Assembly: GCA_903844785.1 (NCBI GenBank)
Contig: CAIMVB010000002.1
Coordinates: 1 to 8,951 of the forward strand
DNA: 8,951 nt
Source of the DNA: an uncultured Rhodospirillales bacterium
GTDB taxonomy: Bacteria > Pseudomonadota > Alphaproteobacteria > Acetobacterales > Acetobacteraceae
Direction of reading: 5' to 3'
Shown: positions 1 to 4,600 of the stretch, piece by piece
Position numbering within the stretch: the first letter of the stretch is position 1
How the letters are laid out: each line of letters opens with the position of its first letter
Notes under the pieces: model-generated
Told to the model about the DNA's origin: nothing
What the model saw: the letters and a program-made list of their open reading frames with translations, nothing else
Databases searched by the model: none
Translations under genes and position numbers: made by a program

Positions 1-47
1 CCGTTCACATGCGTGCAGCTGACGCGCACTAGAATGGTGTTCGGTCG

Positions 48-266
48 CATTTTCCGAGCCGCCAAGTGAGTCCACTTGGCTTGAAAATGGGTTGTTTTTG
101 TTTGAACGCATTTTCCGAGTTGCCAAGCGACGTTGCTTGGCTTGAAAATGGGTTGTTTTTTGGTCGCATTTTCCGAGCCGCCAAGTGAGTCCACTTGGCT
201 TGAAAATGCTTTGTTTTTGAGCGCATTTTCCGAGTCGCCCAGCGAAGTTGCTTGGCTTGAAAATGC
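48..266. repeat. Tandem array of four palindromic hairpin repeats 3' of mltG
   Basis: Four copies of a 42-bp element lie at 48-89, 109-150, 167-208 and 224-265. Each starts CATTTTCCGAG and ends CTTGAAAATG, so the ends pair (CATTTTC with GAAAATG). Each also holds an inner palindrome: GCCAAGTG/CACTTGGC in copies 1 and 3, and GCCAAGC/GCTTGGC or a one-mismatch form in copies 2 and 4. Copies 1 and 3 are identical, so the array reads A-B-A-B'. Spacers of 15-19 bp contain a T5-T6 run after copies 1-3, so on the plus strand each of these looks like a hairpin plus T-tract. Copy 4 ends one base before the mltG stop codon. The style resembles the dispersed intergenic palindromes that are abundant in alphaproteobacterial genomes. 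Roles as terminators for rightward transcripts or as 3'-end stabilisers of the mltG mRNA are inference. Confidence 0.9.
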
Positions 267-1277
267 TTAGCGCGCGCCCCGCTGCCGTTCAATTTCCCGC
301 CAGCGGGCCACATTGCGGTTATGCGCTTCAAGCGTTTCCGCAAAAGCATGCCCGCCTGACCCATCCGCCACGAAGTAGAGGAAATTGCTGGTGGCAGGCT
401 GCGTTGCGGCGCGCAGCGAGTCGCGCCCGGGATTCGCAATCGGCCCAGGCGGCAGGCCGCGATTGCGATAGGTATTGAAAGGGCTGTCGCGGTCCAGATC
501 AGCGCGCGTAATGGCGCGTTCCAGTGCTGCCCCGCCCAAGGCCGCATAAACCACCGTCGGGTCTGATTGCAGCGGCATATTGCGCCTGAGGCGATTGACG
601 AAGACCGAGGCAACCAGCGCGCGTTCATCGGCCTTGCCGGTTTCGCGTTCAATGATGGAAGCGAGAATCAGCGCCTCCCGCGCGCTGCGTATTGGCAGGT
701 TAGGCGCGCGGTCACGCCAGGCTTCGGCGAGCGCAGCGTTCATCGCGGCTTGAGCGCGGCGGATCAGCGCGGCGCGGCTATCGCCCCATTCAAAGGCATA
801 GGTTTCGGGCAGGATACTGCCTTCGGCGATCGGCTCTGCCTCGCCCATCAGCCCCTCGGTCTTGTCCAGTAGCGCCTGGATTTGCAGGGCGGATAGCCCC
901 TCGGCGATGGTCACGCGGCGCTGCACCGGCCGCGCCTGGCGCAGGATTTCCAATACCTGCTTCAGCGATGCATTGGCAGGGAAGGCGAATTCCGCCGCAC
1001 GCAACGGCCCTGCACCCTTGGTGATTTGGCTTGCTATCAGGAAATGTCGTGCATCAGCGATGATGCCAGCTTCTCGCAGCGCGCCTGCAATCGCCTCGGT
1101 CCCACCACGCGGAATGACCAGAGCCTTTTCAGCAGCAAGCGGCCCTGGGGCTTCGTAGGTATGACGCGCCGATTGCACCGCGAGGCCGAGCGCAAGCACG
1201 AGTGCCACACCTAGGCCTAGCAGGATCAGCGCCACCCGCCCGCGACGTTTGCGCGGTGCGGGTTGAGCCTCACTCAT
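267..1277 (-). CDS. mltG: Endolytic transglycosylase MltG (YceG-like)
   Basis: This is a 336-aa inner-membrane lytic transglycosylase. The family cleaves nascent peptidoglycan glycan strands and is thought to set strand length. A short basic N-terminus is followed by one membrane anchor (about residues 14-34), a LysM-like region (about 46-110), and the catalytic YceG domain. Visible family motifs are EGLSALQI (126-133), ILPETYAF (155-162), ASIIERETG (206-214, with E210 the expected catalytic glutamate), MPLQSDPTVVY (234-244), SPFNTYRNRGLPPGPI (265-280) and the C-terminal DGSGGHAFAETLEAHN (305-320). Length is typical. The ATG lies 6 bp after the fabF stop, with TAAGGG directly in front of it, so it is very probably co-transcribed and perhaps translationally coupled with fabF. 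A palindromic repeat begins one base past the TAA stop. Confidence 0.97.
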   Translation of the reverse strand: MSEAQPAPRKRRGRVALILLGLGVALVLALGLAVQSARHTYEAPGPLAAEKALVIPRGGTEAIAGALREAGIIADARHFLIASQITKGAGPLRAAEFAFPANASLKQVLEILRQARPVQRRVTIAEGLSALQIQALLDKTEGLMGEAEPIAEGSILPETYAFEWGDSRAALIRRAQAAMNAALAEAWRDRAPNLPIRSAREALILASIIERETGKADERALVASVFVNRLRRNMPLQSDPTVVYAALGGAALERAITRADLDRDSPFNTYRNRGLPPGPIANPGRDSLRAATQPATSNFLYFVADGSGGHAFAETLEAHNRNVARWREIERQRGAR

Positions 1278-1283
1278 CCCTTA

Positions 1284-2567
1284 TCAGGGCGCACCACGGA
1301 AAATGATGCTGGCATTCGTGCCGCCAAAGCCGAAGGAATTGGACAGCGCGATATCAATCTTGCGCGGTTGGGGTTCTTTCGCCACGCGGTCAATCGCGCT
1401 TTCACGCGAAGGCTTTTCCAGATTGAGCGTGGCGGGTGCCACCTGATCGCGGATTGCGAGGATGGAGAATATCCCCTCCACCGCGCCGGCAGCGCCGAGC
1501 AAATGCCCAACAGCCGATTTGGTGGAAGACATGGCAAGCCCGCGCGCGTTATCGCCCCAAAGCCGTTCAACGGCTTCCAATTCCAGATCATCGCCGAGCG
1601 GCGTTGAAGTGCCATGGGCATTCACATACTGGATCTGCTCCGGCGTAATGCCGGCGCTGGCCAGCGCCGCCGTCATGGCGCGGAAGGCACCATCATGGCC
1701 CTCGGCCGGGGCGGTGATGTGATAGGCATCACCGCTCATGCCATAGCCGATCACTTCGCCGTAAATCTTGGCACCACGCGCCCTGGCGTGGTCCAATTCT
1801 TCCAGCACCAGCACGCCGGCGCCTTCGCCCATGACAAAGCCATCACGCGCCTCATCCCAAGGGCGGGAAGCGGCGGTTGGGTTGTCATTGAAGCTTGTGG
1901 AAAGGGCGCGCGCAGCGCAGAAGCCGGCCATGCCGATTTCGCCCACTGCGGCTTCCGCCCCGCCGGCCACCATCACATCCGCATCGCCCAGCGCAATCAA
2001 GCGCGCCGCATCACCCAGCGCATGCACGCCGGTCGCGCAAGCCGTCACCACGGAATGATTGGGACCCTTGAAGCCGTAGCGGATGGAAACCTGGCCAGAC
2101 GCCAGGTTGATCAGCGCGGAAGGAATGAAGAAGGGGGAAATCCGCTTAATCTTGCCTTGCAGGATCAGGGAAGCGGCTTCGTGGATCGTCTCAAGCCCGC
2201 CAATACCAGAGCCGATCATCACGCCTGTGCGGCAGCGCTGATCTTCATCCTGTGGCACCCAGCCAGAATCGACAACCGCTTCATCCGCCGCGACCATCGC
2301 GAACTGGATGAAACGATCCATCTTCTTCTGATCCTTCACCGGGATCCATTCATTGATGTCGAGCCCGCCATCCGCTTTCACGCCCTCGGGGATTTGCCCC
2401 GCGATCCGTGCCGGTAGGGCGGACACATCAAAGGATTGAATGGCAGCGATGCCAGAATGGCCGGCAAGCATGCGCTTCCACACATGCTCAACGCCAACCC
2501 CCAGCGGGCAGGCAATGCCCATGCCCGTCACGACAACGCGACGTGGCGCAAAACCCTTGTGGAACAC
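1284..2567 (-). CDS. fabF: 3-oxoacyl-[acyl-carrier-protein] synthase II (FabF, KAS II)
   Basis: This 427-aa cytosolic condensing enzyme performs the decarboxylative condensation of malonyl-ACP with acyl-ACP in fatty-acid elongation. The Cys-His-His triad is complete: C177 in TACATG, H318 in NAHGTST and H355 in VGHLLGAAG, with the conserved lysine K350 in SSTKS. The thiolase-fold end GFGGTNAS (413-420) is present. The start is a GTG (2565-2567), chosen because it has GGGGA about 7 bases upstream and leaves only a short leader before the family's opening RRVVVTGMG. A further upstream start is not needed. It lies 33 bp downstream of acpP, its substrate carrier, and 6 bp upstream of mltG. The acpP-fabF pairing strongly supports FabF over other ketosynthases. 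Confidence 0.98.
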   Translation of the reverse strand: MFHKGFAPRRVVVTGMGIACPLGVGVEHVWKRMLAGHSGIAAIQSFDVSALPARIAGQIPEGVKADGGLDINEWIPVKDQKKMDRFIQFAMVAADEAVVDSGWVPQDEDQRCRTGVMIGSGIGGLETIHEAASLILQGKIKRISPFFIPSALINLASGQVSIRYGFKGPNHSVVTACATGVHALGDAARLIALGDADVMVAGGAEAAVGEIGMAGFCAARALSTSFNDNPTAASRPWDEARDGFVMGEGAGVLVLEELDHARARGAKIYGEVIGYGMSGDAYHITAPAEGHDGAFRAMTAALASAGITPEQIQYVNAHGTSTPLGDDLELEAVERLWGDNARGLAMSSTKSAVGHLLGAAGAVEGIFSILAIRDQVAPATLNLEKPSRESAIDRVAKEPQPRKIDIALSNSFGFGGTNASIIFRGAP

Positions 2568-2585
2568 GCGCGTTTCCCCGATGGA

Positions 2586-2603
2586 TGAGCGAAAGGCCGC
2601 TCA
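2586..2603 (-). promoter_or_regulatory. Hairpin formed at the acpP stop codon
   Basis: TGAGCG (2586-2591) and CGCTCA (2598-2603) form a perfect 6-bp stem with a 6-base loop. Read in the gene direction, the stem begins with the TGA stop of acpP and ends 18 bases before the fabF start codon. There is no T-tract, so it is not a standard terminator. A role in partial termination, mRNA processing or 3' stability of the highly needed acpP message is inference. A stem this short could also occur by chance. Confidence 0.4.
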
Positions 2604-2840
2604 GGCGCCCTTGTGCTTTTCGATGTATTCGATCGCGTCCTTCACGGTCGTGATCTTTTCGGCAGCGTCATCCGGGATTTCCACGCCGAAGGCTTCTTCG
2701 AATGCCATCACCAGTTCAACGGTATCAAGGCTATCCGCGCCCAGGTCGTCAATGAAGGACGCCTCAGTGGTCACCTTCGCCTCTTCGACGCCAAGGTGCT
2801 CGATCACGATCTTCTTGACCTTCTCGGCGGTATCGCTCAT
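2601..2840 (-). CDS. acpP: Acyl carrier protein
   Basis: This is a 79-aa acidic acyl carrier protein, the usual family length. It carries growing acyl chains on a 4'-phosphopantetheine arm during fatty-acid synthesis. The attachment site is S37 in the [18 protein letters not shown] motif (34-51), and [19 protein letters not shown] (55-73) supplies helices III and IV. The ATG at 2838-2840 was chosen because GGAGAG lies about 7 bases upstream and the protein then begins [10 protein letters not shown] like other ACPs. An upstream in-frame ATG at 2886-2888 would add 16 unrelated residues. It is the first gene of acpP-fabF-mltG. In many proteobacteria fabD and fabG precede acpP, but here a gene-free region and a CBS-domain gene lie upstream. 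Confidence 0.98.
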   Translation of the reverse strand: MSDTAEKVKKIVIEHLGVEEAKVTTEASFIDDLGADSLDTVELVMAFEEAFGVEIPDDAAEKITTVKDAIEYIEKHKGA

Positions 2841-3148
2841 CGCGTAACTCTCCATTTGGCGGGTCTTGGCCCGCGATCCCCAAAACAATGCGGCTGGCTG
2901 CCCGATGGCCTGGGACTCGCGCCCCAGCCCGCCCGGCGGGGTCGCCTTAACATAGGCGTGAGGAGCGGCCTAGAGCATTTTCGAACCAAGTGAAATCACT
3001 TGGCTCACTAGAATATGCAATCAAAGGGACGGCTGGCGCCTTTTGCCACCTCCTACGCGCTGCAATGGACCAGGGGCGCAAGACGCAACCTGGCCCAATT
3101 GCCGGCCAGAAAGTGCCTGACCCCAGGGAAACGGCGGGTTCTGCGCCC
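2841..3148. other. Gene-free stretch between acpP and the CBS-domain gene
   Basis: These 308 bp contain no credible coding sequence. Reading frames crossing the stretch are extensions or shadows of neighbours. It must hold the acpP promoter and leader, but I could not identify convincing -35/-10 boxes. In the acpP leader, GCGGG (2859-2863) can pair with CCCGC (2870-2874) to give a small hairpin upstream of the ribosome binding site. A copy of the palindromic repeat lies at 2975-3018. CTGGCC (3090-3095) pairs with GGCCAG (3104-3109) as a 6-bp stem downstream of the CBS gene. It has no T-tract, so it is only a weak candidate for a 3'-end structure. Confidence 0.7.
2975..3018. repeat. Solitary diverged copy of the palindromic repeat
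   Basis: The element opens GCATTTTC and closes GAATATGC, an outer inverted repeat with one mismatch. It contains the perfect inner palindrome CCAAGTGA-AA-TCACTTGG (2986-3003). Its layout, length (44 bp) and the shared words GCATTTTC, CCAAGTG and CACTTGGC link it to the four-copy array at 48-266. It lies between the CBS-domain gene and the acpP leader, so it could mark the 3' end of the CBS transcript or sit just upstream of the acpP promoter. The sequence does not tell which. Confidence 0.8.
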
Positions 3149-3847
3149 TTAGGCTGCGGCATAGAGATACATGGGCAGCGGCTGGGTCTCATCCGAAACC
3201 GAGGTTACGCCGGGCACATTCTCGGCCAGGACGCGCAAGCCCCGCTTGATGGCATCTGTGCGGGCAAAGCCATGAAAGGTCACGGCGCCATCCTTCACAT
3301 CCACCATGATGTAATAGGTATCGGCCCAGGGTTCCTTTCGCATGGCGGCGAGCACGGCGGCGCGGATGCGTTCATCCGGGATGCCCTCGGCCTTTTCGGG
3401 GGGCAGCAAAAGCGCGCGCAGCAGATCGGCCCGGCTGATCAGGCCGCGCAGGCGGCCTTCCTCCACCACCAGCACCCGGCGAACGCCCTGCTGTTCCATG
3501 AGTTGAGCTACATGAGCCGCCGTGGCGCCTGGCGCCACCGTGACCAGCTTTTCGGTCATGATATCGCGCGCCTGGGCGCCATGGGTACGGGCGTAATGCT
3601 CCGCGCCGCGCGCAGGGTCGGCGAAAAGCGCGCTGAACCAGGAAGCGGGCTTGTCTTCCTCTCCGGCCAGGCGCCGGATCAGGTCTGCCTCCGTCACCAT
3701 GCCCATCGGCGCGCCTTTCGCATCCAGCACCGGCACGGCGGAAATGCCGCGTTCGGCCAGAAGCCGCGCCATGGCAATAACGGGGGTTTCGGGCGGTACG
3801 GTGATCAGATCGGTGGTCATCAGATCGCGGGCAGAGAGCGTGGACAT
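3149..3847 (-). CDS. CBS-pair and BON domain protein
   Basis: This is a 232-aa soluble protein with no signal peptide or membrane segment. A tandem CBS pair (about residues 8-61 and 94-148) is recognisable from ARDLMTTDLITVPPETPV and QARDIMTEKLVTVAPGAT, followed by the VTEADLIRRL and ISRADLLRAL repeats. A C-terminal BON-like domain (about 155-222) contains YYIMVDVKDGAVTFHGFA. CBS pairs usually bind adenine nucleotides and act as energy or redox sensors. BON domains are often membrane- or phospholipid-associated. The molecular target here is unknown. The ATG at 3845-3847 has GGAAGGA about 7-10 bases upstream. A palindromic FNR/FixK-type box with correct promoter spacing lies upstream, which suggests induction at low oxygen. 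It is transcribed alone, divergently from the lipoprotein gene. Confidence 0.93.
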   Translation of the reverse strand: MSTLSARDLMTTDLITVPPETPVIAMARLLAERGISAVPVLDAKGAPMGMVTEADLIRRLAGEEDKPASWFSALFADPARGAEHYARTHGAQARDIMTEKLVTVAPGATAAHVAQLMEQQGVRRVLVVEEGRLRGLISRADLLRALLLPPEKAEGIPDERIRAAVLAAMRKEPWADTYYIMVDVKDGAVTFHGFARTDAIKRGLRVLAENVPGVTSVSDETQPLPMYLYAAA

Positions 3848-3874
3848 GGGGCTTTCCTTCCAAATAATTGGGAA

Positions 3875-3880
3875 AGCCTA
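3875..3880 (-). promoter_or_regulatory. Predicted -10 element of the CBS-domain gene
   Basis: Read on the minus strand this is TAGGCT, which keeps the three most important -10 positions (T1, A2, T6). It lies exactly 22 bp downstream of the FNR-type box, the spacing expected at class II FNR/CRP-activated promoters. The start of transcription would fall near 3868, giving a leader of about 20 nt. No -35 hexamer is needed at such promoters. This is inference from geometry. Confidence 0.5.
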
Positions 3881-3902
3881 GTCCCTGCCAACGAAGGCCT
3901 TC

Positions 3903-3916
3903 TTGACGCAGGTCAA
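3903..3916. promoter_or_regulatory. FNR/FixK/Dnr-type operator
   Basis: TTGACGCAGGTCAA is a perfect TTGAC-N4-GTCAA palindrome, close to the TTGAT-N4-ATCAA consensus of FNR-family regulators (FnrL, FixK, Dnr, Anr). It sits in the 117-bp divergent region between the CBS gene and the YjbF-like lipoprotein gene. On the CBS side its centre would be at about -41.5 relative to the predicted start of transcription. On the lipoprotein side the hexamer at the same distance is ATGGTG, a poor -10. Regulation of the CBS gene is therefore the stronger reading. Which FNR-family protein binds cannot be told from the site. Confidence 0.75.
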
Positions 3917-3964
3917 TGGGTATTGGTCCTCGCAACCCATGGTGGAATATGCAAAACTGCAATC

Positions 3965-4588
3965 ATGAAATTATCAGCATTATTACTTGCCATGATGCTG
4001 GGGGGCTGCGGTGTGCTGGGCGGGGCAGGGCTGACCCGCCCCGCGCCGCAGGGCCAGCTTGTGCCCCCGGAAGTTCTGGCGCCCTTGGCCGCGCCGCCGC
4101 CTGGCCGCGCCTTATGGGCGGAGATTGGCGAAGATGCCGGGCTCGCGCGCCCGGTGCGTCAGGAAGGGGCAAGGCGCTTCTGGCGCATGGATGAAGGCTT
4201 GGTCTTCGTCACTGAAGGTGCGCGGGTGGTGGCGACAGCGGGCCTACCCGTGATGCTCCTCGCCAGCAGCGCGATTGGCGATGACCCTCTGCGCGGCGTG
4301 GTCAAGCCGGGGCCAGGGCCGGTGCGCCTGGCGCATAGACTTGATATGGCAAGTGCTGATGGACGGCCGGAACAGATGCGCTTTGGCCAGGTGGTGCAAT
4401 GCCGGATGGAGGCTGAGGAACCCGCCATTGGCGGCGTGATTGAACGCGTTGAAATCTGCGAAGGCGCCGCGGTTTTCAGTAATCATTTTTGGTTTCGCGC
4501 TGCCGATGGCGTGCTGATCCGTTCCGAACAATGGATCGGGCGCGGCCTGCCGCCACTTCGGCTGGAAGTGGCGGTGGAGGGGCGCTGA
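3965..4588 (+). CDS. YjbF/GfcB-like outer-membrane lipoprotein
   Basis: This 207-aa protein has a lipoprotein signal peptide: a short basic start, the hydrophobic run LSALLLAMM, and the lipobox LGGC with lipidated C15. The rest matches the pattern of YjbF/GfcB (YmcC) lipoproteins: WRMDEGLVFVTEGARVVATA (73-92), then a two-cysteine segment (C146, C165), AVFSNHFWFRAADG (169-182) and IRSEQWIG (185-192). C146 and C165 could form a disulfide in the periplasm. In enterobacteria this family sits in group-4 capsule or Yjb exopolysaccharide operons, but no gfc/yjb partners are next to this gene. The ATG at 3965 places the signal peptide correctly although no good Shine-Dalgarno precedes it. The 3' end converges with the mechanosensitive-channel gene 12 bp away. 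The exact role is unknown. Confidence 0.85.
   Translation: MKLSALLLAMMLGGCGVLGGAGLTRPAPQGQLVPPEVLAPLAAPPPGRALWAEIGEDAGLARPVRQEGARRFWRMDEGLVFVTEGARVVATAGLPVMLLASSAIGDDPLRGVVKPGPGPVRLAHRLDMASADGRPEQMRFGQVVQCRMEAEEPAIGGVIERVEICEGAAVFSNHFWFRAADGVLIRSEQWIGRGLPPLRLEVAVEGR
4550..4574. terminator. Strong hairpin between convergent genes, inside the lipoprotein 3' end
   Basis: CCGCCACTTC (4550-4559) and GAAGTGGCGG (4565-4574) form a perfect 10-bp stem around a 5-base loop. The stem extends three more pairs with two G-T wobbles (4547-4577). It lies in the last codons of the lipoprotein gene and starts 27 bases past the stop of the minus-strand channel gene. There is no T-tract on either strand, so it is not a canonical intrinsic terminator. 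Serving as a 3'-end barrier or stabiliser for the channel mRNA is inference. Confidence 0.45.
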
Positions 4589-4600
4589 AACCTATTTGCC

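Noticed and set aside
1..47. Possible 3' end of a plus-strand gene entering from the left
   Set aside because: All three plus frames reach a stop within the first 69 bases, but the fragment is too short to show any recognisable protein.
29..652. Long minus-strand reading frame spanning the repeat array with repeated peptide-like units
   Set aside because: It overlaps mltG out of frame, and its periodic KHFQAK/RKMR-type segments are just translation of the hairpin repeats, which happen to lack stops in this frame. Spacing between copies (61, 58, 57 bp) does not keep a common frame.
1614..2417. 267-codon plus-strand open frame opposite fabF
   Set aside because: It is a shadow of the high-GC fabF codon pattern, rich in His/Arg/Ala, with no family resemblance.
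2949..2954. TATGTT on the minus strand as the acpP -10 box
   Set aside because: No acceptable -35 hexamer at 16-18 bp (TGCTCT at best), and the leader would be about 110 nt. Not distinguishable from chance.
3851..3877. Inverted repeat GCTTTCC/GGAAAGC around the CBS ribosome binding site as an RNA switch
   Set aside because: With transcription predicted to start near 3868, one arm would lie outside the mRNA. It could still be a DNA operator, but there is no support.
2990..3964. Long plus-strand open frame upstream of and continuous with the lipoprotein gene
   Set aside because: It is antisense to the CBS-BON gene, whose frame is clearly coding. The lipoprotein signal peptide and lipobox require the start at 3965.
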